39,155 nucleotides of DNA from CAZLLE01 sp964560425 (lineage in GTDB: Bacteria > Campylobacterota > Campylobacteria > Campylobacterales > QNZT01), in NCBI GenBank assembly GCA_964560425.1, contig CAZLLE010000037.1, positions 1 through 39,155 on the forward strand. Reading direction: 5' to 3'. The translations under genes and the position numbers were made by a program. The notes below the pieces were generated by a model, which saw only the letters and a program-made list of their open reading frames with translations, was not told the origin of the DNA and ran no database searches. This document shows positions 25,399 to 33,279 of this stretch, piece by piece. Each line of letters begins with the position of its first letter. Position 1 is the stretch's first letter.

Positions 25399-26485
25399 TT
25401 TTTACCTCTTCTTTTAGTTTTCTTACTCTCTCTGATCTTTCAAATTCAAACTTTTTGAGTGTGCTTTTGATCTGGTCTTTATCTGTTTGGAGCATTTTGC
25501 TTACTGTTGCACATTTTTTATTATTTTTTATACTCATTTGTACATTAAAAATATCTTTCCCATCTATCATCAGAGTGGCATCATCATTTGCTTTACGATC
25601 TAGTCTGATAATATCCCCTTTTTTGAGTTCTAAAATTCTTCTTATGGTTAAATTTAGTTGAGCTAGTATAAATTCATTTTCAATATCAGCTCGTTTAACA
25701 AGCTCTTTTAGCTCTTCATTTCTACTCTTTTTTGAGTTTTTTTCACCAATCATAATATCTTTACTTGCTAGTCTTGAGAGTATAGATTCAAGATTGATTA
25801 CAGGATATGCTAGATTTATCATTCCACTAGTTTCACCTACAGTAATTTCTAAAACTATCATAATAACAATCTCATTTTGAGCAACAATTTGTATTACATT
25901 TGGACTGGATTCTTTAGACTCTACAATAGGTGACATATCTATAATAGGATCCCATACCTCTTTGAGTTTACCCATAATAATTCTTAAGATTGTATCTAAT
26001 AGACTAAGTTCAATGTCTGTAAGTTCTCTCTCTGTAGGTAATCCATCGCCTTTACCGCCAAGTAGGCGATCTAGCATTGTAAATGCAATTGCTGGATTGA
26101 TTTCGATAACGGCACTACCATCAAGAGGTTTTAATGAAAAAACATTAAAACTTGTTGGACTAGGTAGAGACATAAGAAATTCTCCATATGTCATCTGATC
26201 GACAGATTGCAGATGTATCTCTACGATGGAGCGAAGGGTAGTGGAGATATGAGAAGAGAGATTTCTAGCCATTTTATCATGAATGTTGCGAATGGTTCTT
26301 AGTTGCTCTTTTGATACACGATTTGGTCTTTTAAAGTCGTAGAGTGTGATATTTCGATCACTATACTCTACAGAACTATCTTGATCTTTAGTAGAAATAT
26401 CTTGTTTACTACTATCTCCACCGCCTTCATCATCTACACCCTCTAAAAGAGCATCAATCTCATCTTGACTAAGTATATCTGCCAT
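25391..26485 (-). CDS. fliM: Flagellar motor switch protein FliM
   Basis: The 364-aa protein starts MADILSQDEIDALLEGV, the conserved CheY-P-binding peptide of FliM. The middle domain includes YDFKRPNRVSKEQLRT and LLGGKGDG (a GGXG-type motif that contacts FliG), and a SpoA domain lies at the C-terminus (LKKGDIIRLDRKAND). It has the length usual for FliM. Its ATG shares one base with the fliA stop (TAATG). With FliY it forms the switch complex. Confidence 0.96.
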   Translation of the reverse strand: MADILSQDEIDALLEGVDDEGGGDSSKQDISTKDQDSSVEYSDRNITLYDFKRPNRVSKEQLRTIRNIHDKMARNLSSHISTTLRSIVEIHLQSVDQMTYGEFLMSLPSPTSFNVFSLKPLDGSAVIEINPAIAFTMLDRLLGGKGDGLPTERELTDIELSLLDTILRIIMGKLKEVWDPIIDMSPIVESKESSPNVIQIVAQNEIVIMIVLEITVGETSGMINLAYPVINLESILSRLASKDIMIGEKNSKKSRNEELKELVKRADIENEFILAQLNLTIRRILELKKGDIIRLDRKANDDATLMIDGKDIFNVQMSIKNNKKCATVSKMLQTDKDQIKSTLKKFEFERSERVRKLKEEVKND

Positions 26486-27207
26486 TAAACTACCAATTTA
26501 TTCCTAATTTGTTTCATAAGTTTTTTATGAAGTTGTGAAATACGAGATTCACTAATACTCAATATCTGACTAATCTCTTTTAGATTCAACTCTTCAAAAT
26601 AGTATAATTGAATAATTGTCTGCTCCCTTGAATTGAGTGTCAAAACTATACTTTTGATGGCTTCAATCATTTGATCCTTTTCAACACTCTCTTCTATACT
26701 AAGATCTTTTTGAACAATAATTTGTTCATTAAGCGGTACATTTGTTGCAATTTCTGAAGCTACTTTTGCTTCTCTGATTTTTGCAATATTCTCTCCTAGT
26801 TTTTTTGCTAAAGTAGCATCATCTGGTTCTGTACTATTTTCTGCAAGATGACGACTAACTTCTGTATCTATAGCTTTAATAAGTCTTCTATTGTTTCTAC
26901 TTACAACATCAAGACTTCTCAAATAATCCAACATAGAACCATAAACTCTCTTTTTTGCGTATCCCCAAAAAGAGTCATTTAGTTGTGCATCATATTTTCG
27001 TGATAATTTTACCATCTCCTCGATACCTATTGAGATCAAATCATTGACATCAACTGAAGATGGCAACCTCTCTTTTAATCTGAAAGACATAGCCCTAACA
27101 GCTGGTAAAAATTGAATAACTATCTCATTGTTACTAGTAAAGCTATTTTCTTTTGTACCTTCAACACTACTTGTCAATGGTGGACTCCTTTCCAATATTG
27201 TGATCAT
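26485..27207 (-). CDS. fliA: Flagellar sigma factor FliA (sigma-28)
   Basis: The product, about 230-240 aa, has sigma-70 region 2 (LKERLPSSVDVNDLISIGIEEM and YAKKRVYGSMLDYLRSLD), region 3, and a region 4 helix-turn-helix (LNLKEISQILSISESRISQLHKKLM). It directs late flagellar genes. The frame can start at the ATG at 27207, but AAAGGAG sits seven bases before an in-frame TTG at 27177, which would overlap the upstream gene by only 11 bases. I think the TTG is the likelier start. The longest form is given here. The C-terminus overlaps the fliM start by one base. Confidence 0.95.
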   Translation of the reverse strand: MITILERSPPLTSSVEGTKENSFTSNNEIVIQFLPAVRAMSFRLKERLPSSVDVNDLISIGIEEMVKLSRKYDAQLNDSFWGYAKKRVYGSMLDYLRSLDVVSRNNRRLIKAIDTEVSRHLAENSTEPDDATLAKKLGENIAKIREAKVASEIATNVPLNEQIIVQKDLSIEESVEKDQMIEAIKSIVLTLNSREQTIIQLYYFEELNLKEISQILSISESRISQLHKKLMKQIRNKLVV

Positions 27208-27496
27208 CTTTGATACTTTTTAGTAAAGTATCAATGTGATTTTCCCTATTTTTTAATTGAGATATCTGTTTATTAATAAATTCTTCATATTTACTTTTTT
27301 GAAAAAGTGTATCGTATGAATTGGCTGCATCCATTAAAAAAGAGAGCGTTATATGGATAAACAGATGGAAAAAGAGTGTAATTGCCAAAGTATAAAATAT
27401 TATTTGTTCAATAGTAACGAACTCTAAAAAAGAGAAAACTAGTCCAACAAAAAAACCGCAAACAGTAAAAAATGCGATATAATTTTCGTTTTTCAA
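27167..27496 (-). CDS. Small two-helix membrane protein upstream of fliA
   Basis: The 109-aa protein has two hydrophobic helices (IAFFTVCGFFVGLVFSFLEF, about residues 7-26, and IIFYTLAITLFFHLFIHITL, about 32-51), followed by a charged, helical C-terminal half. A small integral membrane protein occupies this place in the Campylobacter flhF-flhG-fliA string (Cj0062c-like), so it is probably its counterpart. Position is the main evidence, and the function is unknown. The start is a TTG with AAGGAT just upstream. It is separated from flhF by 111 bases and overlaps fliA. Confidence 0.7.
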   Translation of the reverse strand: MKNENYIAFFTVCGFFVGLVFSFLEFVTIEQIIFYTLAITLFFHLFIHITLSFLMDAANSYDTLFQKSKYEEFINKQISQLKNRENHIDTLLKSIKDDHNIGKESTIDK

Positions 27497-27607
27497 GTTA
27501 AAATCCTTATATAAAGTATTTAATTCTACTGAAAAAATTCTATTAAATTCCTGATAAAAATAACAAAGCTTTTTCTTGCATGAGCTTAAAGCACTTAGTG
27601 TGCCAAT

Positions 27608-28891
27608 TTAGTTTTCGCTTCTTTTGTATCCATTGAGAATACACTCAACCAAAAACTCTTTTGATGCTGGCATGATATCGTTTGGTACTTCTTGTCCATA
27701 TGAGAAATAGCTTAAGCTTTTTTCTGTTTGAAAGGAGAGTGAAAATATATTTCCAAAACTATTAGTTTCATCAAATTTTGTAATAATAAGTGAGTCAATA
27801 TGTAGAAAAGAGAATTTTTTATATATCTGTTGTAGATCTTCTAGCTTTGTAGATGCCGATAAAACAAGCTTTACAGATATCTGCTTTTCACTTTTTTCTA
27901 TTAATTTGGAAATTTTGAGAATTCTTTTTTGATCAAATTGTGAACTTCCTGCCGTATCAATAAGAATAAGATCACAATAAGAGAATGTATCCAATGCTTT
28001 TTTAAAATCGCTACTATCAAGTACATCTTCAATTGGTAGTTTCATTGTTTTTGCATATTGAAAAAGTTGCTCTAATGCACCGATTCGATAGGTATCTAGA
28101 GTGATAATTCCCACTTTATATTTATGTTCCAAAAATGAAAATCTTGCTGCTAGTTTTGCCAAAGATGTAGTTTTTCCGACCCCCGTAGGACCTACAAACA
28201 TGACTATTTTTTGATTTTTTTTACTAAAAGTTTCTTCCTGTTTTATTTTAATCATTTTTTTTAATAAAACTTGAAAATATTTTTTGATTTTGGCTGGTTG
28301 ATCTTTCATTTGAGCTGGCATATATGTGATAGTAGATTGCATAATTTGATTAAGATCTTCTTCATCCATTCCACTCTGTTTTGCAAGTTTATAGATCTCT
28401 GCAAACTCTGGAGGAATAATAAAATTTGATCTTGTTGGTTTCATCTCTTTCCATAACATAGTTTGTAAAAGTGAAATTTGCTCATTTAGAGTATGGATAT
28501 CATGCTGTATATCTTCCATATAGTGATCTTTTTGAGAGTTTGATTTTATATCTTCCTCTTTTTTACTATTTAGCTCCTCTTGTTGTCGTTTTTCTGATAA
28601 TATTTTGGCTTGATTTGAGATATCTAAAATTACTTCATCACTAAGAAGTTTTTTGGATATTGGTCTCTCCTGCTCTTGCTCTTTTTTTGGAGTTTCTTTC
28701 TCTTTTTTAGTTGGAGGTGGAAGTATATTACTATTTTCGGCTGCAACAATTACTTCATAGACGGCATCTTTATCTCTACTCTTTTTTGAAATCTGTTTTG
28801 TACTAATGACCAAAGCATTTTTACTACATGCCTCTTGTGCATATTTGAGTGCTTGTGCGGGGGAATCACCCGTAAATGTGAATAGTTTCAA
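27608..28891 (-). CDS. flhF: Flagellar biosynthesis GTPase FlhF
   Basis: The SRP-type GTPase sets the place and assembly of flagella. The N-terminal KLFTFTGDSPAQALKYAQ is the FlhF family start. A charged, low-complexity B region follows. The G domain has FVGPTGVGKTTSLAKLAARF (G1), IITLDTYRIGALEQL (G2 region), LILIDTAGSSQFD (G3) and ITKFDETNSFG (G4). At about 427 aa it is a little shorter than C. jejuni FlhF. I place the start at the TTG at 28891. AGGAG lies seven bases upstream, and the TTG overlaps the folK stop as TTGA. The usual downstream partner flhG is absent. Confidence 0.95.
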   Translation of the reverse strand: MKLFTFTGDSPAQALKYAQEACSKNALVISTKQISKKSRDKDAVYEVIVAAENSNILPPPTKKEKETPKKEQEQERPISKKLLSDEVILDISNQAKILSEKRQQEELNSKKEEDIKSNSQKDHYMEDIQHDIHTLNEQISLLQTMLWKEMKPTRSNFIIPPEFAEIYKLAKQSGMDEEDLNQIMQSTITYMPAQMKDQPAKIKKYFQVLLKKMIKIKQEETFSKKNQKIVMFVGPTGVGKTTSLAKLAARFSFLEHKYKVGIITLDTYRIGALEQLFQYAKTMKLPIEDVLDSSDFKKALDTFSYCDLILIDTAGSSQFDQKRILKISKLIEKSEKQISVKLVLSASTKLEDLQQIYKKFSFLHIDSLIITKFDETNSFGNIFSLSFQTEKSLSYFSYGQEVPNDIMPASKEFLVECILNGYKRSEN

Positions 28892-29364
28892 GAACAAACT
28901 CCTCTACTAATATAAGAAAGTGGTATCAAAACTGACTCCCTTTGATGAAAATGGGGATGAGGAATAACCAAATTATTTTTACTCTTCTTTATTTTATCAT
29001 AAAATATTATATCCAAGTCTAATGTTCTAGGGGAGTCTTTGAAAAATCTCTCTCTTTTGTAAACTTTTTCTACATAAAGTAGATATTTTAGTAGCTCCTC
29101 TGGTGAAAGATTGGTTTTTAGTATGATAATAGTGTTATAAAAATCTGCTTGATCTATATATCCAAATGGTGGGTTTTGAAGAATAGGAGATGTTTCAACA
29201 ATATCAACAACCAAACTTTTTTGAAAATAGAAGAATAGATTATTAAATCGTTTAAAAAGATCACCTATATTCCCACCAACGCCAATAGTGGCACAATGTT
29301 TCTTGGGTGATCTCTTTTTTGATCTATATGGATAGTGTCTTTTGAAATAGAGTTTTGTAGCTAT
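28888..29364 (-). CDS. folK: HPPK, folate synthesis (FolK), non-canonical start
   Basis: FolK transfers pyrophosphate from ATP to 6-hydroxymethyl-dihydropterin in folate synthesis. VGGNIGDLFKRF and SPRTLDLDIIFYD are its two hallmark segments. The frame has no ATG, GTG or TTG between the upstream in-frame stop TAA and the GGNIGD motif. The first such codon is the TTG at 29214, which would delete that motif. The only sensible start I find is ATA at 29364-29362, overlapping the pepP stop (ATAG), with GGAATGGAAA upstream. That gives 158 aa, the normal family length. The start is therefore inferred. A base error is the alternative. Confidence 0.8.
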   Translation of the reverse strand: MATKLYFKRHYPYRSKKRSPKKHCATIGVGGNIGDLFKRFNNLFFYFQKSLVVDIVETSPILQNPPFGYIDQADFYNTIIILKTNLSPEELLKYLLYVEKVYKRERFFKDSPRTLDLDIIFYDKIKKSKNNLVIPHPHFHQRESVLIPLSYISRGVCS

Positions 29365-30380
29365 AGTATTTCCATTCCATTAGAAGTAACACATATCATA
29401 TCTTCTATTCTCACCCCAAATTTATTTGGAATATAGATACCTGGTTCAATTGTAAATATCATATTCTCTTCCAAAATAATTTCTGATTTTTTGGATATAT
29501 ATGGTAGTTCATGAATATCAAGTCCTACTCCATGACCTGTTGAGTGTATAAAATATTTACCAAATCCAGCTTTTTCAATTACTTCTCTTGCTGCTTGATC
29601 AATTTTTTTGGCTTTTACCCCCGGTTTTACTATTTTTATCGCTGCTTCTTGTGCTTTTAGAACTGTATCATATATCTTTTGCTCTTTTTTTGAATTAAAT
29701 TTTTGCTCTTTAGAGAATGAGATATCTTTTGAAAAAGTAGCTGTTCTTGTTCGATCAGAACAGTATCTTTTATATTTAAGACCAGCATCTACAAGTATTA
29801 AATCTTGATAATTTAGTCTCTTTTTCGAGGGGAGGGCATGAGGTTTTGCCGCATTTTCATTAAAAGCTACAATTGGATTAAAACTTAGATCATATTTACC
29901 ATGTTTTTGAAACTTTTCAATTGCATCAAAAAATAGCCATTTTTCACTCTTTTTTAATCCACTATCTTGTAGATGCAAGGCAAAGGAGTCAAAGGCTTCT
30001 GCTCCCAAAGAGACAGCTTTTTTGATAATTTTGATCTCTTTTTCAGATTTTATGATCCGTTTTTGTTGAGAAAAATTTGGTTCTTGTTGAAAAGAGGTTT
30101 TTAAATTAAGAGATAATTTTTCAAAATCAGCAACACTCCAATCATTTGGATCAAATGAGATTTTTTTGACTTTTTTGATAAGTTTTCTTGCTGTTGAAAT
30201 AAGATCTTTTTTAGCTTCTATTACTTCTGCATTTTTGATAAACTCTTTTGCTTCAACTCTATATCGAGAATCTGTGATAAAGTAGGCTTCACTTCCTAAT
30301 CTTATAAAAATTTCATTATCACATGAAAAGCCGCACTCATAATATACGGCGTTTTCATCTTTTAGAAGGTAGTTCTTCAT
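29361..30380 (-). CDS. pepP: M24 metallopeptidase, aminopeptidase P / Xaa-Pro type
   Basis: The 339-aa protein has the creatinase-like N-terminal part and the pita-bread M24 core. The five metal ligands are all in place: Asp198 (ILVDAG), Asp209 (SDRTRTATF), His283 (TGHGVGLDIHE), Glu312 (IEPGIYI) and Glu326 (RIEDM). The enzyme removes N-terminal residues next to proline. It sits between aroQ and folK as in other Campylobacterota. Its ATG overlaps the aroQ stop by four bases. The gene symbol follows the family, and pepQ-like naming is also used. Confidence 0.88.
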   Translation of the reverse strand: MKNYLLKDENAVYYECGFSCDNEIFIRLGSEAYFITDSRYRVEAKEFIKNAEVIEAKKDLISTARKLIKKVKKISFDPNDWSVADFEKLSLNLKTSFQQEPNFSQQKRIIKSEKEIKIIKKAVSLGAEAFDSFALHLQDSGLKKSEKWLFFDAIEKFQKHGKYDLSFNPIVAFNENAAKPHALPSKKRLNYQDLILVDAGLKYKRYCSDRTRTATFSKDISFSKEQKFNSKKEQKIYDTVLKAQEAAIKIVKPGVKAKKIDQAAREVIEKAGFGKYFIHSTGHGVGLDIHELPYISKKSEIILEENMIFTIEPGIYIPNKFGVRIEDMICVTSNGMEIL

Positions 30381-30865
30381 GAAGCTGGTTGTTGAATTTG
30401 TTGTTTCTTTTGTTGTTCATTCATCATACGAATTTCATTTATAATTTGAACCATACCTACCATTGCCATATGGTAGCTAAATGGACCAAAACCACTTACT
30501 TGTCCCGCACATACAGGAGCAATTAGAGATTTTTGTCTAAACTCTTCTCTTGCATAAATATTGCTAATATGTGTCTCTATTGTTGGAATACCAACAGCTT
30601 TGATTGCATCTCTAATAGCGATTGAAGTATGTGTATATGCTGCTGGATTGATAATGATACCTTGAGAATCACCTAAGCACTCTTGAATTTTATCAACTAT
30701 TTCACCCTCTAAGTTTGATTGAAAAAATTCAACTTCTACTTTGCTTTGCTCTCCAAAAGCTTTCATTTGAGAATGGATATCTTCTAATTTCATAGGACCA
30801 TAAATATTTTGTTCACGGACACCTAACATATTAAGATTTGGACCTTGTATAACTGTTATTTTCAT
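30377..30865 (-). CDS. aroQ: Type II 3-dehydroquinate dehydratase
   Basis: The 162-aa enzyme of the shikimate pathway has IQGPNLNMLGVREQNIYGP (6-24), with Arg17 and catalytic Tyr22, IINPAAYTHTS (71-81), and ETHISNIYAREEFR (97-110) with catalytic His99. A short Gln-rich tail ends the protein. It is the first gene of the leftward aroQ-to-rnhA operon, so its promoter in the 61-bp gap to the deaminase gene may drive the whole flagellar block. Confidence 0.96.
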   Translation of the reverse strand: MKITVIQGPNLNMLGVREQNIYGPMKLEDIHSQMKAFGEQSKVEVEFFQSNLEGEIVDKIQECLGDSQGIIINPAAYTHTSIAIRDAIKAVGIPTIETHISNIYAREEFRQKSLIAPVCAGQVSGFGPFSYHMAMVGMVQIINEIRMMNEQQKKQQIQQPAS

Positions 30866-30926
30866 TCTTTACCTTTTTTTATGTAATATCGGCAAATTAT
30901 ATCTTTTTAGAGGTTAAGGAGTTAAA

Positions 30927-32138
30927 TTGAAAATTATATCTGCTAAGTATATATTGACATGCAATGAAAAATTTGAAATTTTAGAGGATCAAGCAATATG
31001 TTTTGACAAAAAAATTATTGATATAGACTCATTAGAGGTCTTAAAAAAGAGCTATCCTAAAGCAGAAGTGATAAAAAATAGAACTAATACTGTTTTGATG
31101 CCCGGACTTATTAATGCCCATGTTCATTTGGAATTCTCTGCAAATAGAGATACGCTAAAATATGGTGATTTTATATCTTGGCTTAAAAGTGTTATTGAAT
31201 ATAGAGATGAACTAAATAGTGAGTGTCAAGATAGATGTATCAAAGATGCGTTAGAGACAATAAAAAAGAGTGGAACGACAACAATAGGAGCTATTAGTAG
31301 TTTTGGTGTTGATCTTGAAGATTGTGTTAACTCTCCTATTAGCGTAGTCTATTTCAATGAGGTATTAGGCTCAAATCCTGCTGCTGTGGATGCTCTTTAT
31401 GCCGATTTTTATGGAAGATTAGAGCTTTGCAAAAAATATAAAAGTCCAAACTTTATACCTGCAATTTCAATACACTCTCCATACTCAACACATCCGATTT
31501 TGGCAAAAAAGGCATTATCTATTGCAAAAGATGAAGATATGATTGTCTCTACTCATTTTATGGAATCAAAGGCTGAAAGAGATTGGATTGATAGTGGAAA
31601 TGGTGATTTTGTAGAGTTTTTTGCTCCATTTGCCCCTTATGCCAAACCTGTAAATAAACCTATCTCATATATTGAGCTTTTTTCAGAAGTCAAGACACTT
31701 TTTACTCATGTTACAAAAGCAGAGGATAAAGAGTTAGAAAGGATACAAGAAATAGGAAATATTACACACTGTCCTCTCTCAAATCGTCTTCTAGGTAATG
31801 GAAAGTTAGATATCTCTAAAATAGATAATTTTACATTAGCTACTGATGGTCTTAGCTCTAATAATTCTCTCAATATGTGGGATGAGATGAGAGGGGCATT
31901 GATGATGCATCATGAGATAGAGCCAAATGAGTTAGCTCAAAAATTATTAAAGGCTTCAACTATTCATGGAGCTTTGGCACTAAATTTAAACAAAGGTGTT
32001 ATCCAAAATGATAAAGATGCCGATTTTATTGTGGTAGAATTGGATAAAGAGATCAAAGATATCTCTAATTTACCTCTATCTATGGTTTTACATACAAAAA
32101 ATGTAAAAGAGAGTTGGATAGATGGAAAACTTATTTAA
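30927..32138 (+). CDS. Aminodeoxyfutalosine deaminase-type amidohydrolase
   Basis: The 403-aa protein is an amidohydrolase-superfamily enzyme. Metal ligands are His65 and His67 (LINAHVHLEF), a His in VSTHFMESKAERDW, a His in LFTHVTKAED, and Asp in LATDGLSSNN. The closest family I know is the Helicobacter HP0267 type, 6-aminodeoxyfutalosine deaminase of the futalosine route to menaquinone, which suits a Campylobacterota. The start is a TTG with AAGGAG six bases upstream. It is co-transcribed with sppA ten bases downstream. The specific substrate is inferred by family. Confidence 0.8.
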   Translation: MKIISAKYILTCNEKFEILEDQAICFDKKIIDIDSLEVLKKSYPKAEVIKNRTNTVLMPGLINAHVHLEFSANRDTLKYGDFISWLKSVIEYRDELNSECQDRCIKDALETIKKSGTTTIGAISSFGVDLEDCVNSPISVVYFNEVLGSNPAAVDALYADFYGRLELCKKYKSPNFIPAISIHSPYSTHPILAKKALSIAKDEDMIVSTHFMESKAERDWIDSGNGDFVEFFAPFAPYAKPVNKPISYIELFSEVKTLFTHVTKAEDKELERIQEIGNITHCPLSNRLLGNGKLDISKIDNFTLATDGLSSNNSLNMWDEMRGALMMHHEIEPNELAQKLLKASTIHGALALNLNKGVIQNDKDADFIVVELDKEIKDISNLPLSMVLHTKNVKESWIDGKLI

Positions 32139-32147
32139 AGGAATTTA

Positions 32148-33014
32148 ATGCAATTTTTAAAAAAACTTTTTTTGCCGATTACTGCTACGCTTGGATTTAT
32201 TCAGAAATATTTTAAATCAATGATCTTTTTGTTGATTCTATTTTGGGTCTTTTCTGCTACATCTTCAGATACACTTAATCATCCAAATTTGATGAAAATA
32301 CATTTGGCTGGTCCTATTTTTGATAGTGAATCATTTTTGGAAGATATAGAAGATGCAGAAGATCCTCATATTAAAGGTGTATTATTGGTAGTAGACTCTC
32401 CAGGTGGATCGGTACCTCCCTCTATTGAGATGGCACTGGCTATCAAAAGATTAAAGGAGAAAAAACCTGTAATTGCTTATGCTAGTGGGATTATGGCAAG
32501 TGGTAGCTATTATGCTTCTATCTATGCTGATAAAATTATCGCAAATCCAGGGGCTATGATTGGTTCTATTGGTGTGATTATGCAAGGTATGGATGTCTCT
32601 GAAATCATGCAAAAAGTTGGATTCAAAGAGCAGACTGTATCAGTTGGTAAATATAAACAGATGGGTACTGCTACAAGAGAGTGGAATGAAGATGAAAAGG
32701 CTGAATTAAATAGGCTCATTCATGACACTTATGATATGTTTGTTTCAGATGTCGCTAATGCAAGAGGATTAGATATAAATAAAAGTAGTGAATATGCAGA
32801 CGCTCATGTATTTAGTGCAGCTAGAGCCAAAAGTGTAGGGTTAGTTGATGAGGTTGGTTCAATATATGAGGCAACACAAGCACTTCAAGAAGCTACTGGA
32901 GTAAAAAAACCTATATGGAATTCCAAAAATAAAATGGATAAAATCTTAGATCAGATTGCTCAAAAAAGTAGTGTTGCTATATTCTCCTATTTCAGCGGGT
33001 TAAAGGCTTATTAG
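32148..33014 (+). CDS. sppA: Signal peptide peptidase SppA (S49)
   Basis: The 288-aa protein is anchored by one N-terminal membrane helix (SMIFLLILFWVFSA, about residues 24-37) and is the short SppA type. VVDSPGGSVPPS (81-92), MASGSYYAS with nucleophile Ser118, and VGKYKQMG with probable base Lys170 form the S49 active site. It degrades leftover signal peptides in the membrane. GGAATT lies upstream of the ATG. It converges on the next gene, and the stops overlap in TTAG. Confidence 0.95.
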   Translation: MQFLKKLFLPITATLGFIQKYFKSMIFLLILFWVFSATSSDTLNHPNLMKIHLAGPIFDSESFLEDIEDAEDPHIKGVLLVVDSPGGSVPPSIEMALAIKRLKEKKPVIAYASGIMASGSYYASIYADKIIANPGAMIGSIGVIMQGMDVSEIMQKVGFKEQTVSVGKYKQMGTATREWNEDEKAELNRLIHDTYDMFVSDVANARGLDINKSSEYADAHVFSAARAKSVGLVDEVGSIYEATQALQEATGVKKPIWNSKNKMDKILDQIAQKSSVAIFSYFSGLKAY

Positions 33015-33241
33015 TCTTTTAACTCCTCTTGCTGTTTTTTTAGTGCTTGAAGGACGATCTCTTGTTTGATATGTTTGATGATGGTTATTATATCAGGGTA
33101 GAATATCTCCTCTACTTCTATAGTGTACGGATTCACTAATTTCACATTCTCAAAACGCTCGTTAATAAAATTAAAGATTAGCTTGTGTGCTTTTGGATCC
33201 TCTATAGTGATAAATTCATCTTTTATATTTATCTCTTTCAT
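33011..33241 (-). CDS. Small hypothetical protein (76 aa)
   Basis: The 76-aa product starts MKEINIKDEFITIEDPKAHK and has a charged helical end (QALKKQQEELKD). I do not recognise it. It has no membrane segment and looks cytoplasmic. It is not the usual XseB sequence, although it directly follows xseA on the same strand. AAGGAG lies about twelve bases before the ATG. It overlaps the stop of sppA by four bases, tail to tail. Likely real by ribosome-binding site and composition. Confidence 0.6.
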   Translation of the reverse strand: MKEINIKDEFITIEDPKAHKLIFNFINERFENVKLVNPYTIEVEEIFYPDIITIIKHIKQEIVLQALKKQQEELKD

Positions 33242-33279
33242 TTGGTAAAAAATACTCCTTTTTCAATTACATAAGGCTA

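Noticed and set aside
30886..30893. GCCGATAT (minus strand) in front of aroQ, like a sigma-28 -10 box
   Set aside because: The only TAAA-type -35 candidate is 12 bases upstream, instead of the usual 14-15, so a FliA promoter is not supported.
33011..33241. The 76-aa gene after xseA as XseB
   Set aside because: Size and place would suit the exonuclease VII small subunit, but the sequence lacks the XseB pattern of Glu-rich paired helices. Left as unknown.
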